NCBI RefSeq assembly: GCF_005860805.1
Contig: NZ_VCEJ01000004.1
Coordinates: forward strand, 930,001-994,000
Source: Dyadobacter luticola
GTDB lineage: Bacteria > Bacteroidota > Bacteroidia > Cytophagales > Spirosomataceae
Reading direction: 5' to 3'
Length of the DNA: 64,000 bases
Below, piece by piece: positions 1 to 10,900 of the stretch. Under the pieces are notes generated by a model. That model ran no database searches, was not told the DNA's origin, and was given only the letters and a program-made list of their open reading frames with translations. Within the stretch, counting starts at the first letter, position 1. Each line of letters starts with the position of its first letter. A program made the translations under genes and the position numbers.

Positions 1-1341
1 TATGGTTTTGACGACCGCTACCTGGTGAAGTTGGATATGGGTTACTCAGGCTCGGAACAGTATGCCAGGAGCACCAGGTACACGACGACGCCAGCGATCT
101 CAGCGGCCTGGGTTTTGTCAAATGAAGCTTTTTTGAAAAATAACAACCTACTCACCAACCTAAAATTGAGGGCCTCCTACGGGAAAACTGCCAACGACCA
201 GAGCGGATTAGCGAGATATGCGTACCTCGATAATGTGACGGTCGGCGGCGGCGGGCCTGTGGGTTACCTGCAATACAATGTGACGGAAGGGCAGGTAGGG
301 AATCCCAACATTCAGGCAGAAGTTTCTAAAAAGATAAATTTGGGCATTGACCTAGGCTTGTTGAATTCCTGGACTTTGTCGGTAGATGTGTTTAAAGAGA
401 AGATGAACAATATGATCGTAGGGGCACTGTCTACGATCCCGCTTTACCAGGGTATCCCCCTTGATAACTATCCTAAACTCAACACCGGAAGCTATGAAAA
501 TAAGGGAGTTGACATTAATTTAAACTATTCCAGGTCATTGACCAAAGATCTGATGGTGTACGGCGGCGGTTATCTGACTTATGCCAAAAACAAGATCATT
601 AGCAGAAATGAGGGGCTAAAAACTGAGGATTACGTGTACCGTAAATGGGAGGAGGGTTATTCTTTTGGTCAAAAATTCGGGTACCTGGTGGATTATAGCA
701 ATGGTAACGGATTTTTCAACTCGCAATCTGAAATAGACAACAGCAAGCTGGCGTACGGCTTCGGTACCCCGCGCCCCGGCGATTTGAAATACCGCGATCT
801 GAATGGTGACGGAAAAATTGACGAGCGCGACAAAGCGCCGGTCGGTACCGGAATGTTGCCCAGCCTGATCTACGCGGTTTCCGGTGGTTTGAAATACAAA
901 AACTTTGACCTGAACATTCTGTTCCAGGGTATTGGCAACTATTCGACGATCGATACGAGCGGGATCGGGATATGGGAAACTTCTTTTGACGGCGTTTATG
1001 GAGCGCTCCATCGCAATGCCTGGACGGCTGAACGCTACGCCAGCGGGGCGGAAATTACCTCGCCGGCATTGTCGCTGGGAACGAGTACCAACCACCAGCC
1101 GAGCGATTATTATCTATACAACCGCTCTTATTTAAGATTGAAAAACGTTGAGATCGGCTACACATTGCCTGAATCCATTTCACGCGCGATCCTCGCAGAC
1201 AAAATCAGGGTGCTGGTGAGCGGGCAAAATCTGATCACCTGGGACAAGATGAAATCGAAGGATTTCGGGCCTGAGGGCGGCGGCTATGCGGCATTTCCGG
1301 TTTACAGGGTTTTCAATGCAGGTATCAGCGTGATTTTCTAA
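1..1341 (+). CDS. SusC/RagA-family TonB-dependent receptor, C-terminal part (5' end outside window)
   Basis: Partial gene: the reading frame is open from base 1, so the signal peptide, carboxypeptidase-like domain, plug and part of the barrel lie upstream of the window. About 446 C-terminal residues are present. They show SusC barrel features: the opening DDRYLVKLD strand, a LRASYGKTAND segment, many aromatic beta-strands, and the usual C-terminal block (YLRLKNVEIGYTLP, then VSGQNLITW, then a final YRVFNAGISVIF ending in Phe). Members form the outer-membrane channel that imports oligosaccharides or peptides with a SusD lid. A SusD gene follows after 18 bp, so the two should be co-transcribed. 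The substrate cannot be read from the sequence; the neighbouring hydrolases suggest a glycan. Confidence 0.95.
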   Translation, partial: YGFDDRYLVKLDMGYSGSEQYARSTRYTTTPAISAAWVLSNEAFLKNNNLLTNLKLRASYGKTANDQSGLARYAYLDNVTVGGGGPVGYLQYNVTEGQVGNPNIQAEVSKKINLGIDLGLLNSWTLSVDVFKEKMNNMIVGALSTIPLYQGIPLDNYPKLNTGSYENKGVDINLNYSRSLTKDLMVYGGGYLTYAKNKIISRNEGLKTEDYVYRKWEEGYSFGQKFGYLVDYSNGNGFFNSQSEIDNSKLAYGFGTPRPGDLKYRDLNGDGKIDERDKAPVGTGMLPSLIYAVSGGLKYKNFDLNILFQGIGNYSTIDTSGIGIWETSFDGVYGALHRNAWTAERYASGAEITSPALSLGTSTNHQPSDYYLYNRSYLRLKNVEIGYTLPESISRAILADKIRVLVSGQNLITWDKMKSKDFGPEGGGYAAFPVYRVFNAGISVIF

Positions 1342-1359
1342 CCAAGGCATTTTTTTGAG

Positions 1360-3129
1360 ATGAAAAAATATAAAATAATTCTTCTGACAGCAATGGTTTC
1401 GGGCATGCTGTTCTCCTGCAACGAAAAGCTCGACCTGCCTTCCGACGGCCGAATTACGATGGACCAGGTGTTCAGCGACTACAACCGGACGCGGGGATAT
1501 CTGAACTCGTGCTACGGCCACGTCCCCAAGCCATATATGGACCGAGCATCTTTCACCGACGAGGCGCAGGACGCCGACGACATTACGCCGGGCTCGAAAT
1601 ACGTCGTTTGGTACGGCGGCAATGTTACCTCGCTGACCTACAAATCGAATTCGGCAGACGGTAGCCCGTGGGGAACATTGTATGAGGGTATCCGCAAATG
1701 CAATGTTTTTATAGAAAATATCGCAACCGCCACCTTGTACGCTCCGGAAGGTGAAAAAGCTTCTTGGACCGCGCAGGCGCACACTTTACGCGCACTATAC
1801 TATTTGCAGCTGATCAAACGCTACGGCGGCGTCCCGATTTTCGACAAGCCGCTGGGCATTGATCATGATTTTTCGCAGGATAAAAGAGCGAGTTTTTCGG
1901 AGGTGGTGACATTTATTCTGGCTGATTGTGACAAAGCATTGTCGTACCCCGCCACCCGCGATGGACTTTCGTGGGATATTTATGACAACCAATACGGCGT
2001 GATGACGCGGGCGGTGGCTTATGCGATCAAGTCGCAGGCTGTGACTTATGCTGCGAGCCCGCTCTGGACCGACGGGACTTACAACTGGGAAAAAGCGACG
2101 GCGATCAACGCGGAGGCGCTGGGGCAATGTCTGGCAAACGGTTACCAGCTTTTCAGCCAGAAACCGGCGGCTGATATCGCGCAGAATGCTTATGCGCTGT
2201 ACTTTTTCACAAGTTCCAACGACCAGCGCGCGACGGACAAAGAGACGATCTACCATGCCGGAGATAACATGCAGGTTTGGCGGTTTGCAGGCATGCCGAC
2301 CAATCCTGGCATGGAAAGAACCGGTCCCTGCCCGACGCAGGAGCTGGTAGATTCCTACGAAATGGCCAACGGGCAAACCCCGATCACCGGCTACTCCGAC
2401 GAAAACCGGACGGTGCCTGTCGTGAATGCGGCTTCGGGTTATAAAGAAACGGATCCGTATGTAGGCCGCGACCCGCGGTTTTATGCATCGATTTATTACA
2501 ATGGCGCGGTGCGTAACTTGGATGCGCCGGCCGGCAAAAAGGTGGAAACATTTGTGGGTGGGGCGGAGGAGATCTCTTCGATCAACCGGAAGTTTACCCG
2601 CACGGGTTACTATCTGAGGAAGTTCAACAATTTCAGATCGGGCCAGAATAATGATGCGGACGGTGCAGTACGGTTATTCAGGCTGGCGGAGCTTTATCTG
2701 AATTTCGCGGAGTCGGCGAACCAGTCGGTAGGGCCGGATGTGGCGGTGAAAGCGGGTACCTTATCGATGACGGCGCGGGAAGCTGTGAATGCGGTGCGGA
2801 CGCGGGCAGGCATGCCAGGATTCCCTGCCGGAATGTCCAAGACGGCTTTTGAAACAAAATACCGCAATGAGCGCCGCGTGGAGCTGGCATTTGAAGAGCA
2901 CCGCTTTTTCGACGTCCGCCGCTGGAAAATCCTTGACCAAACTGACCGCTTCGTGACGGGCATGCGCATCGCCAAAAGTGGGACCAACTTTGTGTACAAA
3001 CGTTTCAAATTCGCCAACCGCAATGCATTTTCGGACAAATACCTGATGTACCCGATCGATCAAACGGAAGTGGATAAGATTGTTGGATTGTCGGGGGCGG
3101 ACTGGCAGAATCCGGGGTGGCTGGATTAA
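1360..3129 (+). CDS. SusD/RagB-family nutrient-binding outer-membrane lipoprotein
   Basis: 589 residues, the usual length for SusD. The N-terminus is a lipoprotein signal with lipobox LFSC and Cys20 as the lipidated residue. The TPR-like SusD fold is suggested by the segment AQAHTLRALYYLQLIKRYGGVPI (in parts: AQAHTLRALYY and LIKRYGGVPIF) and by the C-terminal RYNERRVELAFEEHRFFD-like block (here RNERRVELAFEEHRFFDVR) followed by RRWKI and a final YPI-Q-E block. It sits 18 bp after the SusC gene and 17 bp before the first hydrolase gene, so it belongs to the same operon. It should bind the glycan at the cell surface and close the SusC channel. The specific ligand is unknown. Confidence 0.95.
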   Translation: MKKYKIILLTAMVSGMLFSCNEKLDLPSDGRITMDQVFSDYNRTRGYLNSCYGHVPKPYMDRASFTDEAQDADDITPGSKYVVWYGGNVTSLTYKSNSADGSPWGTLYEGIRKCNVFIENIATATLYAPEGEKASWTAQAHTLRALYYLQLIKRYGGVPIFDKPLGIDHDFSQDKRASFSEVVTFILADCDKALSYPATRDGLSWDIYDNQYGVMTRAVAYAIKSQAVTYAASPLWTDGTYNWEKATAINAEALGQCLANGYQLFSQKPAADIAQNAYALYFFTSSNDQRATDKETIYHAGDNMQVWRFAGMPTNPGMERTGPCPTQELVDSYEMANGQTPITGYSDENRTVPVVNAASGYKETDPYVGRDPRFYASIYYNGAVRNLDAPAGKKVETFVGGAEEISSINRKFTRTGYYLRKFNNFRSGQNNDADGAVRLFRLAELYLNFAESANQSVGPDVAVKAGTLSMTAREAVNAVRTRAGMPGFPAGMSKTAFETKYRNERRVELAFEEHRFFDVRRWKILDQTDRFVTGMRIAKSGTNFVYKRFKFANRNAFSDKYLMYPIDQTEVDKIVGLSGADWQNPGWLD

Positions 3130-3146
3130 TGAAATAAAAGGACAAC

Positions 3147-4868
3147 ATGATAAAACAAACCATAGCCCTCATTCTCCTGGCGGCGCAAGCGGCGCTGGCC
3201 CAACCCCTCGCTGGGACCGACGACCTCGGCCGCACATTACCTCAAAACGAAACCGTCGGCGATCCAAAAGCGAACCGACAAGTCGGCATGTTCTACTTTC
3301 TATGGCATGATGTGGCCCCGGCGAAGCATTGGGACCTGAACGAAATCGTTACCAAACATCCCGAGGTGCTCGAAGATTTTGACAATCCGGAGTGGGGCGG
3401 AGATCCGAATAATGTGGGGATGTATTACTGGGGGCAGCCGATTTACGGTTATTACAAAGCCGATGATTACTGGGTACACCTGCGCAGCATTCAGCTGCTG
3501 ACAGATGCCGGTGTGGATTTCCTGGTAATCGACGCAACAAACCGTTTGACCTATCCAAAACAAGCCGACGTCCTCATGAAAGCGATGGACGCTGTGCGCG
3601 CCCAAGGCCGGAAAGCGCCGAAAATTGTTTTCTATACCAATACCGAATCCGGTGAGACGATGCAGGAGGCGTATGATATGTTTTACAAAGAGGGCGCGCC
3701 TTACCGCCACCCGGAATGTTGGTACGAGCTCGATGGCAAACCTTTGATTATCGGTATCTCTAAAGAAGCGGAGGGCAAGAACTTCAAGTCTTTCTTCACA
3801 TTTCGCGAGTCGCAGTGGCCGACGGAGGGGCAGAAGGTGAATGGCTGGCCGTGGATATCATTTACCCGGCCGCAGAAGGTACATTATAATAGCAAAGGTG
3901 AGGGCGAGATCATTAATGTATCCGTGGCGCAGCACCCTAACCCGACCGCCGGCATGGGTGGTTCGGCGTTTTACGGAAACAAGGATAATTGGGGCAGAAG
4001 CTATCACAATGGGTCAATGGGCGAGCCGAAAAAAGACATTGCCTATGGCTACAACATGCAGGAACAGTGGGATTTCGCGCTGAAACAGAATGTGCCTTTT
4101 GTATATGTTACCGGCTGGAACGAGTGGATTGCCGGAAAGTTTAAAAGTCACGATAAAAACCCGGAACATTCGTGGTTTTGCGACCAGGCCAGCCCGGAGT
4201 ACAGCCGCGACATTGAGCCTTCGCTGACAGCGGGTTTGAAAGATAACTACTATATGCAGCTGGTCGCCAACATTCGGAGGTACAAAGGCGTGGAGGCGAA
4301 CCCAGCATTGAGCGCGGTGAAAACTGTAAGGGATTTGAAGGATTGGGACGATGTGCTACCCGTTTACAAAGATTACACCGGCGATACCCAGGAGCGCAAC
4401 CACCCCGGTGCGCCGGTGGATCCGCCGGTAACTTATGTCAATAAAACCGGCCGCAATGATTTTGACCAAATGAAAGTGGCCCGCGATGCGAAAAACCTGT
4501 ATTTCCATGCCAAAACAGTGGCCGAAATCTCCCCTAATTCTGGCGACAACTGGATGCGCCTTTATATTGACACAGACCGAAAATCGGCCACCGGCTGGAA
4601 GGGTTATGATTATCGCGTGGTGGGCGGCAACACTTTACAGCAGTATAGGGCTGGAAACTGGTTTGATGTGAAGAAGGTAACATATACCGTCAGCGGAAAC
4701 CAAATGATGTTGACAATTCCAAAAGCATTTTTAACCAATCTGAAAAACCCGTTGAATCTGGAATTCAAATGGTCAGACGCCATGCAGGAGGAAGGAAATC
4801 CGCTGGATTGGTATGTGAATGGGGATGTGGCACCTGGGGGGCGGTTTAACTTTGTTGTAAGTCAATAG
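3147..4868 (+). CDS. Secreted GH71/99-like glycoside hydrolase, copy 1
   Basis: 573 residues with a Sec signal peptide ending near ALA-Q18. Residues about 30-385 look like a TIM-barrel hydrolase related to GH71/GH99: MFYFLWHD near the start, GVDFLVIDATN on a central strand, and the motif GWNEW at about 323-327. The C-terminal 170 residues look like a carbohydrate-binding beta-sandwich (CBM9-like; NWMRLYIDTDRKSATGW and a final FKWSDAM/GRFNF pair). The gene follows SusD by 17 bp. The next hydrolase gene is a full-length paralogue with the same FFTFR, GWNEW and RDIEP blocks, so this is a duplication. Substrate is unknown; GH99 members cut alpha-mannosides, but that is not assured here. Confidence 0.75.
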   Translation: MIKQTIALILLAAQAALAQPLAGTDDLGRTLPQNETVGDPKANRQVGMFYFLWHDVAPAKHWDLNEIVTKHPEVLEDFDNPEWGGDPNNVGMYYWGQPIYGYYKADDYWVHLRSIQLLTDAGVDFLVIDATNRLTYPKQADVLMKAMDAVRAQGRKAPKIVFYTNTESGETMQEAYDMFYKEGAPYRHPECWYELDGKPLIIGISKEAEGKNFKSFFTFRESQWPTEGQKVNGWPWISFTRPQKVHYNSKGEGEIINVSVAQHPNPTAGMGGSAFYGNKDNWGRSYHNGSMGEPKKDIAYGYNMQEQWDFALKQNVPFVYVTGWNEWIAGKFKSHDKNPEHSWFCDQASPEYSRDIEPSLTAGLKDNYYMQLVANIRRYKGVEANPALSAVKTVRDLKDWDDVLPVYKDYTGDTQERNHPGAPVDPPVTYVNKTGRNDFDQMKVARDAKNLYFHAKTVAEISPNSGDNWMRLYIDTDRKSATGWKGYDYRVVGGNTLQQYRAGNWFDVKKVTYTVSGNQMMLTIPKAFLTNLKNPLNLEFKWSDAMQEEGNPLDWYVNGDVAPGGRFNFVVSQ

Positions 4869-4900
4869 TTTTTGTTTTTGCTCCGATGTAATTCTTCCAT

Positions 4901-4997
4901 GTCATGCTGAGCGGAGTCGAAGCACGTCACTGGCTCGGCACATTGCAAAAAGCGTTGTTCTTAATCAGTAGCGTGCTTCGACTCCGCTCAGCATGAC
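4901..4997. repeat. REP-like hairpin, copy 1 (26-bp perfect inverted repeat)
   Basis: Left arm 4901-4926 and right arm 4972-4997 are exact reverse complements over 26 bp, with a 45-nt loop. The arms contain the core CTGAGCGGAGTCGAAG. The same core occurs in hairpins at 33726-33800 and 63287-63362. This copy lies in the 181-bp gap between the two hydrolase paralogues and may also act as a transcription attenuator or mRNA stabiliser there (inference). Confidence 0.85.
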
Positions 4998-5049
4998 ACG
5001 AAAAAGAACGTAGCGACAACTTTATAGATTACGAATTTTAAATAAAACT

Positions 5050-6810
5050 ATGTCTAAATACATTGTACTAATTTTCTTTTTACCGTTCCGTCTCCTCGCC
5101 CAAAATATCACCGCCACCGATGCCGTCGGCCGCACATTACCTTCTTATGCCGAGGTAGGCGATTTGAAAAAGGACAAATACGTAGCGCTGTTTTATTGGA
5201 CCTGGCATACGCAGCAGGCGAAAAATAATCCGCCTTATAATGTGACGGAGTACCTGAGCCGCGATCCGAAGGCGGTGCATGATTTTAACAATCCGATCTG
5301 GCCGAAGCATAATAGTCCGTGGTTTTGGGCGGAGCCGCTTTTTGGGTATTACATTGATACCGACGAGTGGCTGCTGCGGAAACATGCCGAAATGCTGGCA
5401 GACGCGGGTGTGGATATGATCATTTTTGATTGTACGAATGGAAATCTGACCTGGAAAGAATCGTACATGAAGCTTTGTGAGGTTTTTACCAAGGCCAGGA
5501 AAGATGGTGTGAAAACGCCGCAGATATCATTTATGCTGCCTTTTTGGACCACCGATGGTGGGAAGGAAATTATCCGGGAGATTTACAATGATCTTTATAA
5601 ACCGGGCAAATACAAGGACTTGTGGTTTATGTGGAAGGGTAAACCGTTCATCATGGCGTCGCCGGAATTTACGGAGCCGATCAAAGGAAAAAGTGCTGAG
5701 CCTGCTTTGGAAAAGGAGATGCGTCAATTTTTCACATTTCGTCCCGGGCAGCCGGTTTATAATAAAGGTCCTGAAAAGCCGGATCACTGGGGATGGCTGG
5801 AAATTGCGCCGCAGCATGGATTCAAGAAAAACGAAAACGGAGTTTTCGAGCAGGTACCGGTGGGCGTAGCGCAAAACTGGACGAAGGAGCGCGGCCTGAC
5901 GGCTTTGAATGCGACGGGTTCTTTCGGCAGAAGTTACACGAATGCGAAAGGCCACATTACAACGCCGGGCGCGGTGAATTATGGCTTCAATTTTCAGGAA
6001 CAGTGGGATAGGGCGCTGGAAATCAATCCGGAGCTGGTATTTCTGACGGGCTGGAACGAGTGGATTGCAGGGCGGTACGATGTGTGGCAACAGCAGACCA
6101 ATGCTTTTCCGGATGAGTTCGACCAGGAGGGCAGCCGCGACATTGAGCCGATGAAAGGCGGGCATGGCGATAATTATTATTACCAGATGGCAGCCAACAT
6201 TCGGCGGTTCAAAGGCGTGGAAAAACCGCAGGCAGTTTCCGCGCCGGTAACATTGGCGATGGATGGGAGATTTGAGGATTGGGTAAAAGTAACTCCTTCA
6301 TTTACATCATATAAAGGCAGTACGATCCACCGGGATAGTCCGGGCTGGGGGAGTTTTGTTTACAAAAATACCAGTGGCCGGAATGACATTGTGCTGACAA
6401 AAGTCGCACGGGATGCGGAGAACATTTACTTCTATGCGGAAACCGCCGCGCCGCTAACGCCGAAGGGAGATCCGGGCTGGATGCGGCTTTTTATCAATGT
6501 TGACAGAAATAAAAATACCGGCTGGGAAGGTTATGATTTTGTAATAAACCGCTTAAATCCGGGTGAAAAAGCGACTGTGGAGAAGACAGAGGCGGCCTGG
6601 AACTGGCAGAAAGCGGGAGAGGTAACTTATTCAGTCAAAGGAAATAAACTTGAAATCAAAGTCCCGAAAACCCTGCTAGGCATCAGCGGCGAGCCCAATT
6701 TTGAATTTAAATGGAGCGATAACATGCAGCACGACGGCGACATCATGGATTTCTGGATCAGTGGTGACGCGGCGCCTGCGGGACGATTTAACTTTTTCTA
6801 TAAGCCATGA
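5050..6810 (+). CDS. Secreted GH71/99-like glycoside hydrolase, copy 2
   Basis: 586 residues, paralogue of the upstream hydrolase along its whole length. A signal peptide is visible (hydrophobic IVLIFFLPFRLLAQ, cut after LLAQ). Shared blocks include AVGRTLPSYAEVGD at the mature N-terminus, LLRKHAEMLADAGVDMIIF on a barrel strand, FFTFRPGQP, GWNEW at 334-338 and RDIEP. The C-terminal domain again looks like a CBM9-like sandwich (GWMRLFINVDRNKNTGWEG; final GRFNFFYKP). It overlaps the next gene by 4 bp (ATGA), so translation is probably coupled. The family assignment rests on motif shape; function is inferred from the SusC/SusD context. Confidence 0.75.
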   Translation: MSKYIVLIFFLPFRLLAQNITATDAVGRTLPSYAEVGDLKKDKYVALFYWTWHTQQAKNNPPYNVTEYLSRDPKAVHDFNNPIWPKHNSPWFWAEPLFGYYIDTDEWLLRKHAEMLADAGVDMIIFDCTNGNLTWKESYMKLCEVFTKARKDGVKTPQISFMLPFWTTDGGKEIIREIYNDLYKPGKYKDLWFMWKGKPFIMASPEFTEPIKGKSAEPALEKEMRQFFTFRPGQPVYNKGPEKPDHWGWLEIAPQHGFKKNENGVFEQVPVGVAQNWTKERGLTALNATGSFGRSYTNAKGHITTPGAVNYGFNFQEQWDRALEINPELVFLTGWNEWIAGRYDVWQQQTNAFPDEFDQEGSRDIEPMKGGHGDNYYYQMAANIRRFKGVEKPQAVSAPVTLAMDGRFEDWVKVTPSFTSYKGSTIHRDSPGWGSFVYKNTSGRNDIVLTKVARDAENIYFYAETAAPLTPKGDPGWMRLFINVDRNKNTGWEGYDFVINRLNPGEKATVEKTEAAWNWQKAGEVTYSVKGNKLEIKVPKTLLGISGEPNFEFKWSDNMQHDGDIMDFWISGDAAPAGRFNFFYKP

Positions 6811-7871
6811 AAACGGTTTTCAAATGGATGTTGACGGCGATGGCAATGCAAGTTCCTGCATTGCTTTTTGCGCAAAATGAGCAGTATGTGGATGGTCGGC
6901 CGTCGGCGAAGTTGCGGATGAATTTCAAGGATACCGGCATTGTGATGCGCTATGGCGACGGGCCGGACAGCAGTGATACTTATGGCGCCCGGGAAGCGGT
7001 CGTGAATAAAGAGGGGGATACTTACTATCTTTTTTATGATGGCGCGGGCAGTAAAGGCTGGATTTCCTGTCTGGCCGAAAGCAAGGATTTGAAATCCTGG
7101 AACAAAAAGGGCACGATTTTAACATTAGGCGACGCTACCAAAAACGATTACAAAAGCGCCTCCTCGCCCTGGGTGGTAAAGGAGAAGGATACCTGGCACA
7201 TGTTCTACATAGGCACGCCCAATACCACGCCAGCACCTTACCGCATTCCAGCGTTCCCGTATTTGACCATGAAAGCGCAGGCGAAATCGCTGGCCGGCCC
7301 GTGGACAAAACAATATGATGTGACGCCGCTGCCGCCGAAGGAAAATAGTTATTACACCGTCACTTCCAGTCCGGGTTACATTGTGAAGCAGCAAAATGAA
7401 TATATGATGTTTTTCAGCGGAGCAACTTTGGAAAACAAAATCACCCGAAGGACGCTCGGCATCGCGCGGACGAAAGATTTAAATGCTTCCTGGAAAATCG
7501 AGGAAAAGCCGCTTTTCCCGCTGGAAGAGCAGATTGAGAACTCCTCGGTTTATTTTGAGCCTAAAACCAAAACCTGGTTTCTCTTCACAAACCACATTGG
7601 CATCAATGCTAAAAAAGAAGAATATACCGACGCGATCTGGGTGTACTGGACGAAGGACATTAACCACTGGGATGCTTCGAACAAGGCGATTGCGCTCGAT
7701 AAGCAAAATTCTACCTGGGCGCACGGCGCGATCGGGATGCCGACGGTGATTGCGGTGGGGAACAGGCTGGCGCTGCTTTACGATGCGGCCGAGGGCGAAA
7801 GTACCAGCCACATGCACCGGAGCATTGGGCTGGCCTGGGTGGGCCTGCCGCTGCAAGTGCCTCAGAAATAG
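6807..7871 (+). CDS. Secreted beta-propeller glycosidase-like protein (GH43/GH32/GH117-like fold)
   Basis: 354 residues with a signal peptide ending at LLFAQ. The rest is made of recurring beta-propeller blades typical of five-bladed glycosidases: YGAREAVVNKEGDTYYLFYDG, SSPWVVKEKDTWHMFYIG, VTSSPGYIVKQQNEYMMFFSG, NSSVYFEPKTKTWFLFTNH (each blade reads as pattern-W/Y-hydrophobic-FY-G; shown in parts). The start overlaps the upstream hydrolase stop by 4 bp (ATGA). I cannot assign the catalytic acids with certainty, so the exact family is open. It probably trims side chains or end residues of the same glycan processed by the two GH71/99-like enzymes. Confidence 0.7.
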   Translation: MKTVFKWMLTAMAMQVPALLFAQNEQYVDGRPSAKLRMNFKDTGIVMRYGDGPDSSDTYGAREAVVNKEGDTYYLFYDGAGSKGWISCLAESKDLKSWNKKGTILTLGDATKNDYKSASSPWVVKEKDTWHMFYIGTPNTTPAPYRIPAFPYLTMKAQAKSLAGPWTKQYDVTPLPPKENSYYTVTSSPGYIVKQQNEYMMFFSGATLENKITRRTLGIARTKDLNASWKIEEKPLFPLEEQIENSSVYFEPKTKTWFLFTNHIGINAKKEEYTDAIWVYWTKDINHWDASNKAIALDKQNSTWAHGAIGMPTVIAVGNRLALLYDAAEGESTSHMHRSIGLAWVGLPLQVPQK

Positions 7872-7976
7872 CTGAATGTTGACCAAAACAGTATAAAAAC
7901 ACTCTCCCCCAGTTTTATAACTGGCAACATTACATTGCCCAATTCCTAAACCACCAAAAAGAATTTCCTGGATTGT

Positions 7977-10900
7977 ATGATCAGATCGAAGAACCTGAGG
8001 ACTTCCGTCGTGCTTTGCGTCACGACGATTTTCATTCTCTATGCCCAAAGTTGCAGCGCGCCCAAGAACAAATCTTCCAAACAATCGGTCACCAAAAATG
8101 ACGCTTCGGAAAATGCCGACATTTATGCCGAGCATATCCGTACCAGCAAATTCCAGACGCCCGAGCAGGAAAAGCTGGATTTTCAGTTGCCGCCGGGTTT
8201 TGAGGTAACATTATTCGCCTCCGAGCCGGACATTACCAAGCCGATCAACATGGAATTCGACGATCGCGGGAGGCTTTGGGTGACGCAATCTTCGGAGTAT
8301 CCGATTGCGGCCGGGATGGGTGACGGGCATGACCGGATCACGATCCTGGAAGATAAAAATGGTGACGGGAAGGCCGAAACATTCACGCATTTTAATGATA
8401 ACCTCAACATTCCGATTGGGATTATGCCCATGTCGGACGGAGCAATTGCATACAGCATTCCCGATCTGACTTATTTCACAGATGAAAATGGCGATGGAAA
8501 AGCCGACAGCAAAAAAACGCTGGTGGCCGGTTTCGGGCACAAGGATACGCACGGCATGGTGAACAACCTGATCCGCGGATATGACGGCTGGCTGCATGTT
8601 TGTCATGGTTTTTCCAACATTTCCAATGTGGCGGGCAGTGACGGGGATACGATTAAAATGAACTCGGGAAACACATTTCGGGTAAAGCTCGATGGTAGTC
8701 GCGTAGAGCAGACCACTTTCGGGCGGGTGAATCCGTTTGGTTATGCTTATGATGAAAAGGGTTATTTGTATTCGGTGGATTGTCATACGAAGCCGATTAC
8801 GCAGTTGATTTTAGGCGGGGACTATCCGCATTTTGGTAAAAAAGCGCCGGTAGGTTTGGGCTTTGCTCCGACCATGATGAGCTACGATCTGGGCTCTACG
8901 GCATTGGCGGGGCTTGTTTACTACACCGGTACCCAATTTCCGGAAACTTACCGAAACAGCTTTTTCACCGGCGACGTAGTCACCTGCCGCATCGACCGGA
9001 ATACGATTTCTTACAAAGGTTCGACGCCCGTTTCTAAAAAAGAGGAGCCGCTTTTGGTAAGTAAAGACCCGTGGTTCAGGCCGGTGGATGTGAAGCTGGG
9101 GCCGGACGGCTCGATATACATTGCTGATTTTTATAACAAAATCATCGGACATTATGAAGTGGCTTTGAACCACCCCGGCCGCGACCGGGTGAGTGGCCGC
9201 ATCTGGAAAATCACTTATAAAGGCGACCAGCCGCACCAGGATATGAAGGTGACCGACTGGTCGAAAGCGACGATCGAGCAGCTTTTGGAAGGATTGAAAC
9301 ATCCGCAGCTGAATACAAGAATGAAGGTGGCCGACCGGCTGGTGGATACCTGGAAAGACAAGGCGATCCATCCGGTAAAGGCCTCTTTGGTCTTAAATGC
9401 TGCGAATCAGGCGCCCTATGTGCATGGTTTGTGGGTTTTGCACAGACTGAATGCTTTGGATGACGCAACATTGGACAAAGCTTTGAACCACGAAAATCCG
9501 GTGGTGCAGACGCATGCATTACGAATTTTAATCGAAAGGAAATCACTGACGGACCGGCACAGGCAAATGGCAATCAAGGCATTATCGGCTAGTGATCCGT
9601 TTGTGCGGCGCACCGGGGCGGAGGTTTTGGGGCATTTTCCGAAAGGGGAAAACCTGGCACTTTTGATGGATGTGTTTGAAAAAGCTGACGCGGAGGATAG
9701 TCATTTGAAATACACGGCGATGCTTGGGGTTAGGAACAATCTCAAAGATCAGCGAGTCATGTGGCAGGTTCCGGCGACGAAATGGACTGAAAATCAGCTC
9801 GCGCTTTTGACAAAAACCATGCTGGATGTACCCTCAACTTCGGCGGCGTCTTTTGTTTTGGATTATACTTTAAACCATGATCTGGCTTCTAATGATTTGG
9901 TTAACAACCTGGAATACATTGGCCGGCATGTTTCGCCTTACCAGCTGGATAAAGCGATTGATCTGATCAATAATAAGTTCGCGAGTGAGCCGGAGATACA
10001 GTTATCATTATACAAAACCATCCAGGCAGGTGTGAAGCAGAGCGGCGTGGAGCCTAGCCAGAAACTTGTTGCCTGGGGGACCAAATTGTCGACCCAGTTT
10101 CTTTCAGGAATTTCTGAAAGTGGAGAGATATGGAAAAGCAGATTGTTGGTCAAAACCGGCGATCAGCTGAATCCGTGGACGGTTTCGGAGAGTTTTCTGA
10201 CGAATGTGATGCCCGCTTTCAGGATTATTTTGAGTGAAAAAAATGGGTATCTGCCCAAAGGTGCTTTATACTCGGTGCCTTTTAAGTTGCCTGCGAAATT
10301 GTCGATGAATGTGTTTGATAATGACATTCACAACAAGCCTGAGAAAAAAGGTTTGTCGAACAACTCGGTGAAAATCAGGTTGGCGAATGGTGGGAAAGTG
10401 ATCGGGGAGTATAGGCTGAACCAGGTGGAAACCAGTCAGTTTAAGGATTTGATTAAAAATACCACATTTAACCTAAGCACTTACGAGGGGCAGATGGGGT
10501 ACATTGAGGCAGTGGATAGCTCGGCGGCAGGATCGCTGGGTTTTGGAAAACTGGAACCGGCGGTGGTGGAAATTCCCGCGAAGGCGCCTACCGTGATTGC
10601 AGACCAGCGGATTATGGCGGCGGACATTGCAGGTGAATACCGGGTAAAAGCTTTGGAACCGAAATTAAGGGAAATGCTGAAATCGGACTGGCTGGATTAC
10701 CGGGTGCGCAGCGCGGCGGCAGGTGCCTTGATGAACATTGATCCGAAAGCGAATGTACAGGTCCTGGCGGAGGTTTTCAATGATCCAGCCGAGGTACCGG
10801 CTTTGCGCGAAAAACTGGCGATAGCCATGCAGCAGGCATCTTCTCCCTCGGTTTTTGAAATATTAAAAAAACAACTGGCGGGCGGCGCGCGGAATTTGCA

